Origin: Carettochelys insculpta
Lineage: Eukaryota > Chordata > Testudines > Carettochelyidae
Direction of reading: 5' to 3'
Length of the DNA stretch: 64,000 bases
Assembly: GCF_033958435.1 (NCBI RefSeq)
Contig: NC_134141.1
Span: 97,195,001-97,259,000 of the forward strand
Shown here: piece after piece, positions 1 to 11,420 of the stretch
How positions within the stretch are numbered: the stretch's first letter is position 1
Layout: each line of letters begins with the position of its first letter
The notes under the pieces: model-generated
Databases searched by the model: none
Told to the model about the DNA's origin: nothing
The model's input: only the letters and a program-made list of their open reading frames with translations
Made by a program: the position numbers and the translations under genes

Positions 1-1500
1 TGCTGGGTTTCAATACATGCAGCTTGGATTTATTTTAGATGAAGATGCTTTATGTTCATGAATTGTATGCTAGGCTTGCATCAGTGAGGGAGAGCTCTGT
101 ATAAATGAAATGGTAGGTAAATTTCTCTTCTCTTTAAGAGCCTAGTTAATGGAATACTGGCAGTGAACTTGCTGTGTCCCAAATGCAGCCTTACAGTGGC
201 TTCTCAAGAGCCTGGAGCAGTCTGCTTTCCTTTAAGCAACTTATGTCCAGATCTGAAACAATCTGTCTCATGTACTTTTCACATTAAAGGCTAACCTGTA
301 TGACTGCTCTGGGAATTCTGGGGAACATGCATCATTGTAAGAGTGATATGTTTAATGGAGTTTGAAAACTGCTAACCTTGTTGGGGCATGAGGGAGGGAG
401 TAGCTTTTTAAAAAGAAATATAAATACACTTTTATAATTTTTTCCCTGTTCCTAATGTTCTAGCCAGGCCTGTTGTCCATCTCAGTAGTACTCAGTTGTT
501 ACAGATTAGTGTATTCCTTTCAGGAGTCTGCTTTGTGTTGCAGAACTCTGAATTTAACCTCAGTTAAAAATGACTTACCTGGAAATTTACAAATAAAAAT
601 ACAAAAATATTACAGCAAGCTGAAAATTGTTATCTTTCTCATTTTACTATACAATTATAAAATCAATTGGAATATAAATTCCATGGCCTGTTTTTATGGA
701 TACAGAAGCAGATACCAATTTTGTATCTGCGCTAGTCTCTATCCTTTTGGTAGTATAACTACAAGTGTTTTTAGAATGTAGCCTCTTTAAGACAGGATCC
801 CAGTTTTTCATCACAATTCACGTGTTGTATAGTGCTCAGGAGCAGGCCTGAAATTTGACCTCTGCACTATATGAAACTTGAGAGTTTGGACTCAACCCAA
901 CCTGGCTGAAGCAGTGATGTATATTGTAGGTGGGGAGAGCTGTGTTCATAGCTCAAATCTAAAGGCTTGACCCAGTGTTGACATGGGCTGGTCACTACGC
1001 TGCCTTCCTTAGGACCAGAGAACACTGACTACTGATGCTACCATAATTTTCCAGAAGGGAACTAAGCCCCCTCCTACTTCTTCAGATCAGAATAGATGCA
1101 CTATTCAGCACCAGCAGTTTCAGACAAAAATAGTTATACAAAATAAGGGGTTGAATTTGTCCATATGTGTGTTTGAAAACTCAGAAAGAAGAACAAATTC
1201 TCTCTGGCAGCTGAGTATATTTTTTTTTGGGTGACTACAGTGTGTCTCTTTAAACCTAGTGTTTGTTTTCTTCCTCCCAAAAAAACTTGAGATGTGAATT
1301 TTAGTTTAGCTGACAACTTCTTTCTCAGCTTTATCTCTTCTGCATCTTTTCTATGAAATAGATTGTGAATGGTAATACATAAGCATACCATTTGATAAAT
1401 AACAGTGATGCAAGAAGCATTCATAGTCTGCTCTGGTAAAATGTGGGTGACCAGTCAGGTGAGAATTTTCATACCGCTCTATCAGTCTGGCAGACAGAGT
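1..1500. other. Unique-looking AT-rich sequence, no gene seen
   Basis: No exon, RNA gene or confident repeat is visible. Around 780-850 there is a short stretch (gacaggatcccag, then tgtatagtgctcagg) faintly like the tail of an old MIR-type SINE, too weak for its own entry. Confidence 0.4.
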
Positions 1501-1514
1501 CTTGTGTTAAAATA

Positions 1515-1659
1515 CAAATAGTCCTCTGTCACCTTATAGACTAACAGATGTTTTGGAGCATAAGCTTTTGTGGGCAAAGACCCGCTGTTATTCTCTAAGG
1601 TGCTACAGGATTTCTTGTTGTTTTTGAAGATACCAACTAACACAGCTACCTCTCTCTGA
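1515..1659 (-). mobile_element. PLE-derived foldback element, subfamily A
   Basis: A 145-bp insertion flanked by a perfect 14-bp direct repeat, cttgtgttaaaata, at 1501-1514 and 1660-1673. The left part carries the PLE terminal-repeat words accttatagactaacagatg, gcataagc and gggcaaagaccc. The right part is their inverted counterpart (ctctaaggtgctacaggatt, then cttgttgtttttgaag) and ends with a one-sided tail, taacacagctacctctctct. The tail matches, in the same sense, the 3' end of the larger PLE at 33.74 kb. The long variable target duplication is typical of target-primed retrotransposition. Subfamily assignment is by eye. Confidence 0.75.
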
Positions 1660-1673
1660 CTTGTGTTAAAATA

Positions 1674-2439
1674 GAGACTGTCCCTAGCTTGTATGCACGA
1701 ATGGGAGCTGGGACTGTCGTTGCTTGTATTGTATCCTGCTCTTGATGCTAGGCAGAGTGATTTTTATGGGGTGGCAGGAGAAAATTAGGCATGAGAAGGA
1801 AGTAATGAAAGCTAATTTGTAAGTTATTGCCCAAATTGTTTTGTATAATGTATTCCTGCCTCCCCAGCATACATTCCTGTAGCTATCTTGTCCAAGTGGG
1901 TTGCAGGAACCAAGTCTAATAATTTGCAATACCTATGAACATTCTCCGGGATGGCTCAGTACCAGACCTGAAATTATCTTTGATCCATGGCCAGAGTCTG
2001 TCTCTTTCTGCATTTCAATTAGATCAGGAGTATAGAACCCATAGCACTGAGCACTTTTACTAATTGACTCCCTAACTTCAGTTGTCCTTTTGGGGGGTCA
2101 GGGTATTCTGTGTAGTAGTCAAGGTTTATTCCTTTGCTTTGGGAGGGGTGGGAGCCTGGGGTTTAAAAATACAAGGAAATATTTCACATTCTTTGGCCTG
2201 GTATATGCTTTGGTACCAGTATAGTTTTTTTTTTTTTTTGTTGGGGGGTATAATTTTTTAAATGAAAAAATCAGTCTGATGCTTTTACTGCATTCAGATA
2301 TGGGTAAAGGTACTTTGTCAGGGTAGAGCGACTTTAATCAAAGTGATTAATCTCATGATTTTTCGGGTAATCATGCAGATGTAGGGCTGGGAGGGAGCAC
2401 AGTATGTAATCTCCATTCTCCAGCACTGTAGTGGGAACT
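1674..2439. other. No gene seen; contains a T15 run
   Basis: AT-rich sequence with a 15-base T run at 2225-2239. No supported element. Confidence 0.4.
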
Positions 2440-2705
2440 AAGTGTTACCTTGACTATCCCTAGAGGTGTTTGTCTAGCAGTTCTTAAAATTGAAGATTAT
2501 GCAACCTTCCTAGTAACTTGTTCAAGTGCTTTACTACCCTGACCATTCACAAGTATTTCCTAATGTCTGACCTAAATCTCCCTTGCTGCAATTTAAGATT
2601 TATTACCTGTCTTGTCCTCAGTGGTTGTGAAGAACAATTTATCACTCTCTCTTTTAAAACAGCCTTTTGTGTACTTGAAGACTGTTATGTTCCCCCTTAA
2701 TCTTT
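2440..2705 (-). mobile_element. CR1 LINE fragment, minus strand
   Basis: Read on the minus strand this is the 3' half of a CR1 reverse-transcriptase ORF. The plus strand shows the familiar words cctaatgtctgacctaaatc, cccttgctgcaatttaagat and agtggttgtgaagaacaatt, the complement of the conserved CR1 C-terminal coding region. Several indels and stops break the frame, so it is an old, dead, 5'-truncated copy. Boundaries are approximate. Confidence 0.7.
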
Positions 2706-2709
2706 TCCA

Positions 2710-3085
2710 GATTTAAAAAATAGTAATTGATTTAAATCCAAATGAGGGTATGTGAAACTAATATGGAAAATTTGTCCAACTGTAACCGTTGATTAAAATT
2801 TGTAATAAAATAAATTCAGATGTTTAAAATGGCCATGTTGATAGTGTATCTCTTTTGCGTTTTACAAAACTGCTGTAATACCTTGGCCCCCAGTCCCTGA
2901 TTTTACATAGTTAAGGAGGTTAATTAATCTTAATGGCATGTATGGTCCCATTGACTTGAAGTCCTTTAAGTCTGTGCACAAGTGTTTGCAGCATCAAGAG
3001 CTAAAAATGTATTTTTATTAAACTTCTTTTTTAATGGCATCACATCTTTGTCATAACAAACATAGTGTGGATTGGCATACCACTT
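2710..3085. other. No gene seen
   Basis: AT-rich sequence between a CR1 fragment and a hAT-like fragment. Nothing recognisable. Confidence 0.35.
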
Positions 3086-3089
3086 CCTG

Positions 3090-3239
3090 CAGTTTCCATT
3101 GGCTAGGAAGGAACAGTGATCTGCAGCCAACAGGAGCTGACATTGTCTGTACCTGTGGAGATGCAGGTGCAGTGACCTGCCGGGGGCTAATCCTAGGGAA
3201 CTGGATCTGGTCCCTGGGTTGGTATTTGCCCATCCCTGA
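3090..3239 (+). mobile_element. hAT-type non-autonomous element, right half
   Basis: Ends in tatttgcccatccctg, the inverse of the hAT-like terminus CAGGGATGGGCAAATA. Internal words (ttggctaggaagg, gccaacaggagctga, gatgcaggtgcag) line up in order with the right half of the fuller copy at 7300-7601. The left terminus is not visible, so this is a truncated or decayed copy. Confidence 0.5.
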
Positions 3240-3309
3240 TTTATTCTCTATTCCTTTTTATAATCTGATCAGCATTATGGGTGGGTATGGCTATGCAAGT
3301 GGTAACGTG

Positions 3310-3799
3310 AGGTAAGTTATCATTCATTGGTTTCTGATCTACTTCCATGGTTTTGGTTTTTTTTTTTCCTTACCACTTTATTATTTGTGTTCTTGCAGTT
3401 GGGCTGCTGAAAGTCCTTTTATGATTATTTTTTAAGTGAACTATCAGATCAGCTGTTCCATGTGAGACTGCTCTTTACTTAAAACTTTCTAGGCAAGTGT
3501 TTCCTCATTGGAGGGAGATCTCACACCAGGCATATACTAGTTCCCCCTGCCCCTTTGGGGTTATAAGGCATTGGGGTATATGTAATTACTTTCTTTTATT
3601 ACCTATAATGTTACAAGCACCTAATATTTGGCATTCCCTTCCTCCTTACACCCTTGCCCTGCAACCATTTAAAAAACTTATCCCTCCCTCCACATCCCAA
3701 TCAGTTATGACTTTTCTCTTTTCCGTACCCCTATTCTACCAGTACATACTGTTGCGTTTTATTTTGGCTGGGATGCCCAGTTTCCATTCTTGGAAGTAC
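3310..3799. other. No gene seen
   Basis: Open frames here are short and lack splice context or familiar motifs. The segment ends where CR1 coding similarity begins. Confidence 0.35.
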
Positions 3800-3800
3800 T

Positions 3801-4390
3801 GTGCCTTCTAAAGATTGCTGGCTTATCTCAAGGCAGCATCCTTGGGCAACAAAAATGATTACGGGTATGGAACTTATGCCCTGTGAAGAGAGATTAATAA
3901 GATGTCACTTTTTATCTTGGAAAAGAGATATGATAGAGATCTATAAAATCAGGACTGGTATGGAGAAAGTGAATAAAGAAGAATTACTTTTACTTACTCC
4001 TTCCCACAACACAAGAACTAGGGGTCACCAAGTAAAATTAATAGGTAGCAGGTTTAAAACAAACAAAAGAAAGTCTTTCATGCAATATACTGTCAACCTA
4101 TGGAACTCCTTGCCAGGGGATGCTGTGAAGGCCAAGACTATAAGAGGATTTTTTTTTATTTAAATTAGATAAATTAATGGAGGATAGGTTCATCAATGCC
4201 TATTAGCCAGGAATGCCAGGAAGGGATGGTGTCCCTAGCTTCCATTTGCTGGAATCTGAAAATGGAGAACGGGATAGATGACTTGTTCCAATTCATTCCT
4301 TCTGGGGCATATAGCATTGGCTGCTTTTGGAAGACAGGCTTCTTGGCTTGATGGACTTTTGGTCTGACCCAGTATGGCCATTCTGTGATC
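3801..4390 (+). mobile_element. CR1 LINE 3' end with RT C-terminus remnant
   Basis: The frame at 3801-4163 encodes the end of a CR1-type reverse transcriptase. It contains ATKMITGMELMPCEERLIRC, DMIEIYKIRTGMEKVN, NTRTRGHQVKLIGSRFKTN and VNLWNSLPGDAVKA, which in order are hallmarks of the CR1 ORF2 C-terminus (WNSLP box). About 220 bp of 3' UTR follow, ending with ttggtctgacccagtatggc and attctgtgat, the usual CR1 terminus. The copy is heavily 5'-truncated and lacks the RT catalytic motifs. Confidence 0.85.
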
Positions 4391-4399
4391 TTTTTCTCC

Positions 4400-5170
4400 C
4401 TTTAAGAAGCAGGTCAGGCACTTCCAACTTTGCTGATGAGACACTTCACGTTGGCACACGTTCTACAAGATACTACTAGGTAGAGAGATAACATGGGGAG
4501 GTAGGACAGTGGGTGTGTATTGCCACCTGCTTGGGATCATGAGTGTTGCGTCTCCTCAGTGTGAAGGAACTCCTCTGCTTAAAATAACTTTCATCTAAAG
4601 GAACTTTCTGATATTGTAACCTCAGGCTGTTGATGTGTCAAAGGTTGATTGCAAACCAAAACTTTTATAAGGTCCTTGATAGTTTGGTGGTGCACTCCAA
4701 CGGCAGTAATTCTGGGGACTGCTTCCTATTAAAGAAACACCCTCTTTGCCAAAATCACAAAACTAAAACCAAAACCTATGTTTAAAGTGTGGACTCCAGA
4801 GTCTGGTTCGTAAAAGCTGCTTAAAGAAACTTGCTTGTGACAGCACTGCCTCTCAGAAGAGTCAGTGCAGCGTGACATGCATACGTGCTGTAAGTAGGAG
4901 TGTGGGAGGGTGTTGCAGCACAACCTTTGCTTGAAAGGGTTTCCATTATATACAGTTTGGTTCAGTGGATCCCATCACCCCCACTATAAAAATTGGTGAC
5001 ATGGATCCTGGGGAAGATAATGGAGTAGTTGATACAGGACTCTATTAATCAAGATAAGACAGTAACTTAATGCAAATGAACATGGGTTTATGGAAAATAG
5101 ATACTGTCAAACTAACTTTATTTTTTTTATGAAATTGCAACTTTGGTTGATAAAGGTAACAGTGTTGGGG
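4400..5170. other. No gene seen
   Basis: Unique-looking sequence between a CR1 3' end and a SINE. Confidence 0.35.
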
Positions 5171-5174
5171 GGCC

Positions 5175-5372
5175 AGGAGTGGGGGGCAGCCTTAGCCTTG
5201 TAAACCCAGGGCTGTGTGAGTGCAATCCTTGAGGGAGCCTTTCAAGGCTCTGGGGCAGGTTAGATTTAAAAAAAAAAAAGTGTCAGGGATGATGATAGGT
5301 CCTGCTGTGAGTGCACAGGACTGGACTCAATGATCTCTTAAAGTACTTTTCAGCTCTGAGATATGTAATCTC
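5175..5372 (+). mobile_element. tRNA-derived SINE (turtle PolIII/Cry type)
   Basis: The head keeps tgtaaacccagggctgtg and the B-box-like region gtgcaatccttgagggagcc. An internal A run and the conserved tail follow (ataggtcctgctgtgagtgc, ggactggactcaatgatctc). This order matches the tRNA-related SINEs of cryptodiran turtles. The A-box end is diverged or lost. It is a retroposed repeat, not a tRNA gene. Confidence 0.75.
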
Positions 5373-5489
5373 CATGTTTTGACGTCTAAGTTTCTTGGCA
5401 GGGAATGACACAACACATTGGTTAAATAAGTATAATGATATATAAAACTAACATGACACATTAAATTGATTAAAAACCATCTGACTGAT

Positions 5490-6475
5490 AGTTATGATTC
5501 TCCTTTTATAGTTGCATTTTGAGATCTGAGTCTGTTTCCAATGGAGTCCTCCCAATAATCGGACCTTTATCTTACATTGTTTCGTACTTTTTGATTGATA
5601 ACCTGGAAGAAAACATAAAATCATCACTGATAAAATTTACAGGTGACCCAAAAATTGAGGAAGTGGTAAATCATGAAGAGATCAGGTTACTGATAGAGAT
5701 CTGGATTAAATGGTAAACTAGTTACAGACAATATGTATTTTAATACGGCTAAACATAAATGTTTATTCCTGCAATGGGGGACTCTGTTCTAGGAAGCAGA
5801 GCGCCTCAAAAAGACCTGGTAGATCATGGCTGGATAATCATTTGAACATGATTCCCAGTGTGATGCTGTGGCTAAATGGGTTAATGGTGTCTTAGGGTGG
5901 ATGCATACACAGGGCAACCTTGAGTAGCAGTAGAGAGATTTACATCTGATTTGGCATTGATGCAACTGCCGCTGGAATAATGTGTCCAGCTTCAGAGCCA
6001 GCAATTCAAGAGGTATATTATTAATTTGGAAAGGGTTCAGAGAAGAAATATGAGAATGATTAAAGGATTAGACTCTATATAAGGTAAGTTTTCTGTGTAG
6101 TTAGCTTAACACAGGGGAGGTTAAGGGGTGACGTGATTAGTCTGTAAATCACTACATAATTAAGAAATATTTAATAAACTCTTCGGTTTAGCTGAGAAAA
6201 GTGTAATATGATCCAAACTGGAAACTGAAGCTAGACAGTTCAGTCTGGAAATAAGATGTAAAACTTTATCAGTGAAATAAGTTGTTCTACTGGCAGTTTT
6301 AATCAAAGGTCATGGTTGATTCACCATCACTAACCATTTTAAAATTAAGATTGGATGTTATTGGTTGGTACAACGCATGCTCTGGGAATTATTTTGGGGA
6401 AGTTCTATGGCTGGCATTCTGTAGAACATCAAACTAGTTGATTGTAATGGTCCCTTTTGGCTTAGAATCTATGCG
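5490..6475 (+). mobile_element. Decayed CR1-type LINE, RT region to 3' end
   Basis: The frame at 5519-5716 reads NLEENIKSSLIKFTGDPKIE, matching the CR1/L2-type segment around the catalytic box; the expected aspartate pair is degenerate (FTGDP). Downstream DNA keeps CR1-like spacing: gtgtccagcttcagagcc near 5985, agggttcagagaagaaatat near 6030, and a 3' end reading gatgtaatgg-like gattgtaatggtcccttttg then agaatctatgcg. Many stops make it non-functional. Confidence 0.65.
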
Positions 6476-6479
6476 TATT

Positions 6480-7291
6480 ATGGGGAGTATTAAAGGTTGT
6501 AACTGTTCTATAATATGCGTAATAAAGCTATTGATGTCTTAACTCTACGCACTCCCTGAAGGCACTTGAGTGGGCAGAAAGGAAAGGAGGCAAATTTCTG
6601 TTTTCAAATGAAAAGGTAGGTTTGTGTTGCTTCTGGAAATATTAACTGAATTCCATTGATTCCATTCCATTGATTAAATTTATTGACTTAAAGGTCTGTG
6701 TTACAAACACTAAACTTTATTTACTTCTTGGTGAAAACAAGAGTGCTTAAATTTCTCCAAGCTGAATGTGACTTTAGTAATTTCATGGAATCTAGCTCTG
6801 GAAATAAGATATTGAATCTCCAGAAAGTTTACTTGTCTTCAGACGCAAATATGAAAAAAAATGTTTGAATTAGCAGCCTTCTAAGCTGAAATTGTGTTGC
6901 TACTTTATGGTGAGAGCAGCAACACTGGAATATGGCTTTAGATTTAAAAGAATAGTTTTCGCAGGTTTTGGAAATATGCGTAAGTCTGACATAGGTTTCA
7001 TACCTAGTGCATATTGTGATTTTTAATATAACTAGGGGCCCATATCACTTTGAAGCAAATGGTTCCGAAATTCTTGAATAAAAGCCCCTTTTTTGAAGCA
7101 TGGGAGTGCTAAATTGTGAGTTTCAAGTTTGTTGTGAAAGCAGAGGTTTTTATTGCCTGGAAACAATGATTAAAATACCTACTTCATTTTAAAAAGAGGA
7201 ATATTCAGCGGGCTCCTACGTTTTTATATTTTCATTGTTGGTGCTCACAAGTTTAATGTGAATCTCACAAGGCTTGGTGTTTTTCTTATAG
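6480..7291. other. No gene seen
   Basis: AT-rich sequence with a short local duplication (attccattgattccattcca near 6650-6675). Nothing else recognised. Confidence 0.35.
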
Positions 7292-7299
7292 CTCTGGGT

Positions 7300-7601
7300 C
7301 AGGGGTGGGCAATAAATAAAGCTGCTGTTATGTTTACCTGCACCTCTAAAGGTATTGGGTTATCACAGAACTCATTGGCCATGAATCACCATTCACAGCC
7401 AATGGGAGTGATGGGAAGTGGTGTGGACAGGGACACTGCTTTGCAATGCTCCCATAGGCTGGGATTCGCAATCCTTGGCCAACAAGAGCTACGATCACCC
7501 AATACCTGAGGAGGTGCAGGTAAATATAGAGGTGTGGGCCTGGAAGGGACCAACTGCGGTGCACCAGAATTCAACTGCAGTCTGGTATTTGCCCATCTCT
7601 G
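7300..7601 (+). mobile_element. hAT-type non-autonomous element
   Basis: Bounded by CAGGGGTGGGCAA on the left and tatttgcccatctctg on the right, whose complement is CAGAGATGGGCAAATA; these are hAT-style inverted termini. No transposase is encoded. Flanks tagctctgggt (left) and tagctcttggt (right) resemble each other but sit a few bases off the right terminus, so the expected 8-bp target duplication is not clean. The right half is homologous to 3090-3239. Confidence 0.6.
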
Positions 7602-7615
7602 CTTTAGCTCTTGGT

Positions 7616-8105
7616 GATTGTGATTGTGTGAGTTGGTCTGCCTAATTTTTTGAACTTACCATATGGGGAGGATGTTGAGTGGATAACATTACTACTTCAG
7701 ATTGTGTCTGCACTGTATGGTTTGTTTTTTTTTTCAACAATACTTTTTTCAATTTTCCAAGGTCTAAATATGTAGAGTTGGAAAAATTGGGATTTGGACA
7801 GCCACAGCATTGCAAAAGGAGCCTTCATGTGAGCTGAAAATAGCTGTGCTTTTTTCACATGCATTTCTTTTCGACCTTGGAGGGGTGGGAGGGTCAGCAA
7901 AAGTTGTTCGCAAAGCTGGAGTAATTATTTTGAGGGAATAGACCTCTTATCTAAAATTATCCCTACTTGGCTGTGTGAGTGATCTTTTTTGAAAAAGGTG
8001 TTTTTTCTGACCACACCTCCAGTGTCGACAGACCCTCAGACTGAGGGAAATTCTTCATTTGGTTTTTAGGAAAGGTTGTTGAGCCATACCTCCTTATCTT
8101 TCCTG
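7616..8105. other. No gene seen
   Basis: T-rich sequence between two non-autonomous DNA elements. Confidence 0.35.
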
Positions 8106-8108
8106 TTA

Positions 8109-8520
8109 GGGTATGTCTGCACGTGCCCCTCCCTTTCAGGGGAGGGTATGGGCTTATAAATGGAGTGGGCCGAAAATGCTAAGGAGGTGCTAATATGAAT
8201 ATTCAGTGCCTCATTTGCATAATGCCAACCACCCGGAACATTGAAAGTACTGCTTTCACATTGCAAACTAGCTGTGTAGATGAGGTTCCCTCAAATGGAA
8301 ACCCTGATTTCAAAAGACCCTTCTTCCCAACTTTTTACTTTTGAAGGAACCCTGTCCACATGGCTAGTTTGCAATTTGAAAGTCGCGCTTTTGACACGTG
8401 GGGTGGCTGACATTATGCAAAAGAAAGCACTGAATATTCATATCAGTGCCTCATTAGCATTTTTGACCCACTTCATTTACATGCCCCTTCCAAAAGGGAG
8501 GGGCATGTGGAGCTGTAGCC
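8109..8520. mobile_element. PIF/Harbinger-type foldback MITE
   Basis: A 412-bp element with inverted ends GGGTATGTCTGCACGTGCCC and, on the complement of the right end, GGCTACAGCTCCACATGCCC. It is flanked on both sides by TTA (8106-8108 and 8521-8523), the 3-bp target duplication typical of PIF/Harbinger. The termini continue into C/G-rich foldbacks and then tgaatattcagtgcctcatt-type subterminal repeats on both sides. No transposase. Same family as 59525-59943. Confidence 0.7.
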
Positions 8521-8523
8521 TTA

Positions 8524-9194
8524 AGGTATTGTAAGATCAGGCTGAACAATCAAAAACATTGGTAGCTTGTTAACAAAGAAGTGAATGGCATATTGAAATA
8601 GGACTATGTTGTCATCTCATTAATTCACATTAATGCTATCCAGTGCTATCGTTAGGGGAACAATTAACAATATTGCCATTCTGTTTGTCTTTCTTTGTAA
8701 TGGAAAGTGTACTTCTCATACTGTGTGAGGGGTGGCGGGGTGGAATTCTTCTTGGGTTTTAGAGGTTTTGGAAGAGACACAGACAAAACTAGGAAATTAC
8801 TGTAATAGGCATTTGAGGGGCCCTTTTCATAAAATGGAATACAATCATTCCTTGTGAAGAAATGGGGAGCAAGAATCAAAACCAATATTCAGTAGCTTTT
8901 CTCAGAAAATGGAGTAAATCTAGATGTTATCCAAGAGCGCTCCCCAATACAAATAGGGAAAAGCCAAAACAAATATTCATACTGGGTTGGCCACAGAGGA
9001 GGCAAGAGTCTCAACTACTGCAGGCAGCTGAAGATTCTTAACTGTGAACTCCACCCTGGAGTCAGAGAAGTAGGGGATACCCTTGAATTGCAGTTACTGA
9101 TCCAGGTTTTGGGGAGGGGGCAATCTTGTGTATGATAGGTATGCCCAACCCCATCTATGACATTAGAGAAGGGTAAAAAGACTAAGTCAACATA
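8524..9194. other. No gene seen
   Basis: Unique-looking sequence; the small open frames carry no recognisable motif. Confidence 0.35.
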
Positions 9195-9330
9195 GGAGCA
9201 TTAGGTCGGCCATATTGGGTCAGACCAATGGTCCATCTAGTCTAGTATGCTACCTTCTGACTGTGGCCAATGCCACATTTGGCCAGTGCCAAATGGATCA
9301 CTTGGAATGACAGTTAGAACATCCATCTCA
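9195..9330 (-). mobile_element. CR1 LINE 3' UTR end, minus strand
   Basis: The plus strand reads ggccatattgggtcagacca, atggtccatctagtctagta and ctgtggccaatgccac, the complement of the CR1 3' terminus also seen in sense at 4170-4390. Only about 130 bp survives. Confidence 0.75.
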
Positions 9331-9339
9331 CATCATCTG

Positions 9340-9855
9340 GCCTCAGCAGTCAGAGGTTTGAGGTTGCGTTCCTGAACATGTTTACTGTAGCCATCAATGG
9401 ACTACTGTTTTCCACAAACTTATTTTATTCTTTTTTGAAACCAGTTATACATGGGAGGGCTCAGTGTACGTGGGAGGGTGTTTCCAATAGTCACCACTGT
9501 AAAATAGCAAACTCCCCTTCCCCTGGACTTCCTACTACCACCTGCGACCCAGATGCTGAGGGAGAGAAGAGGAAACCTTCCACATGCTCCTCTACTGCTC
9601 TCTGACCTCAGTTGGCCATAAACCCCCTCTACCCAAGTTCTTCATGCAGGTTTTGCCAGGTGGGGGAAGTGGATATGGCTGTGTGCCCTGGAGCTGAGCT
9701 GAACAATTAGGGTTGGGAGGGGAGTGGACAGACATAATGTAGGGGGCACGTCTACATGCCTCCCCAATGTCTGACTCTGCTAGCAGGCCACCTTTGTGCT
9801 GCTGCACACCATTTTAGAAACATTCTTTTAACTAGTTACTGATTCAGGAGAAGAC
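9340..9855. other. C-rich unique-looking stretch, no gene seen
   Basis: More GC-rich than its surroundings, with several short overlapping open frames but no family signature. gggggcacgtctacatgcct near 9740 resembles the Harbinger-type MITE termini nearby, but no partner end was found. Confidence 0.3.
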
Positions 9856-9859
9856 CATC

Positions 9860-10180
9860 CTTCTTATCCTACAATTGCATATTTTAGAGCCTTTGCTGAG
9901 GGACCTTGTCAGAGGCTTTCTGAAAGTTCAACTCCACTATATCCTTTGGATTATCCTTGTCCACAGACTTGTTTACCCCCTCAAATAATTCTGGTAGATT
10001 GCTGGTGGTCTGCTACCCTTTACAAAAGCTGTGTTGTCTTCCACAACAAATGGTGTTCATTTATGTGTCTGTAATTCTGATGTTCACTATCATTTGAACC
10101 AGTTTACCTGATATGGGATTTAGGCTTATTGGTCGGTAATAGCAAGGGTTGTCACTGGTGCCCTTTTTTAAGGACATCGC
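9860..10180 (-). mobile_element. CR1 LINE reverse-transcriptase fragment, minus strand
   Basis: Translating the minus strand with frame repairs gives recognisable CR1 RT blocks: YYRPISL, then SGKLVQMIV, then LPELFEGVNKSVDKDNPKDI, then LNFQKASDKVPQQRL. These correspond to the RT fingers region of CR1. Stops and frameshifts are frequent. On its 5' side (to the right) it is cut off by the GC-rich repeat starting near 10187. Confidence 0.7.
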
Positions 10181-10186
10181 AGTAAA

Positions 10187-10545
10187 CCCTCGAGTTATGC
10201 AGGGATTGTTTCCCTGCAAGTCCTGCATAACTCATATTTTCAGGCAAGTTGACGGGGGGAGCCAAGTTCCTGTTTCCATGCCGCTTGCTGGACCTGGGAA
10301 ACTGACTAACTTATGGTCAGTTTCCTGGTTCCTGCCAGTGCAGGGCAGCCAGAAACCAGGCTGCCGCTTGATCCCGGCTCCCTGCCACTTAAGGGACCGG
10401 GGAAACTAACCAGCCAGAAGCTGGTCACTTTCCCAAGTCCTGCAAGCAGTGGGTAGACAGGAACCAGGCTCCCCCCTCAACATGTGCTGTCAGTTTCCCA
10501 AGTCCCGCAAGTGGTGAGGAGCTGGGAGCCAGTGTATGGGGAGAA
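10187..10545. repeat. GC-rich repeat with terminal hairpin
   Basis: Begins cagtaaaccctcgagttatg, followed by a near-perfect hairpin: gttatgcaggga (10196-10207) pairs with tccctgcaagtcctgcataac. The rest repeats ggaaactgac, ccaagtcctgcaag and ccaagtcccgcaag units. The start resembles Tigger-type termini and it interrupts the CR1 fragment to its left, but no matching right terminus is visible. Confidence 0.4.
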
Positions 10546-10549
10546 TTCA

Positions 10550-10740
10550 TTCAACTTCTCCACAACAGCCTTGTCTTTCTTGAGTGTTCCTTTTATGATC
10601 TTGAACATCCAATGACCCATTGACTGTTTGGCAGACTTCCTGTTCTGATTTACTTAAACTTTTGCTGCTAGTTTATAGGTTTTGTTAGTTCAGATTGTTT
10701 TCTGGCTTGCCAAATCATACTTGACTTTCCATTGAATCTA
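10550..10740 (-). repeat. Probable retroelement-derived repeat, unclassified
   Basis: ttgagtgttccttttatgat, ccaatgacccattgactg and ggcagacttcctgttctgat resemble an interspersed repeat common in reptile genomes. I could not place it in a named family or find coding motifs. Confidence 0.3.
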
Positions 10741-10744
10741 AGTT

Positions 10745-11420
10745 TGAACTGACAGCCTGTGAATTCTGCAGAATAAAATGTGAAATGTCTTTTCAACTTT
10801 TTTGGGTTTGCCTGGGTTTTTTAGTGGGGGAAAGACAGCTGGAAGATTCATGTTTTGCCTCTGATTCATCTAGTCAACTCCTTTTCATAATGGTAATAGT
10901 TCTACAAATTCCTCTAGCTCCTGTCCTGATAGCATTGATATTCCATTAGTCCCATTTCATTGTACCTCAAAATCAGTTTTTTTTAACTGTATTTAAGTAG
11001 ATCAGTATCTCTAAATGGATTTAAAAAGCCGTCTGAAGATTTGCCATGAGTGTGTTATCGGCAAAGGAAAACATGAGCGTTTCTCAATAAGGAGAACTGC
11101 ATATAGAACTGCAGGCATTAAATGGGGAAACATTAGTGGAATATGCTTAATGGTTGTGTCTCTTTGCTTGGAAAGAAAGGAATCTTCTTGAAACCTTCAA
11201 TGTCTAACTCAGTAGAGGTGCCACCATTGGGTGTTCTGTAGTCTCTAGTGTAGATAGGCTTAGTAAACTGTGTTACAGACTTCTTTAATCATATGATGTC
11301 CAAGTCTCTCTTTTTTTCTCTGGCTTTTTTGGGTATAGTTATACAAAACCCAGAAACTTCTTGTTATCTGTAATCAGTTATAGTTGGTGAGAGTGTTACT
11401 TGTTCTCCCTTGTTATGCAG
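10745..11420. other. No gene seen
   Basis: AT-rich sequence leading into a splice-acceptor-like tract at about 11395-11420. Confidence 0.3.

Noticed and set aside
3497..3811. 104-codon plus-strand frame before the CR1
   Set aside because: No CR1 or other family motif; likely a chance frame in pyrimidine-rich DNA.
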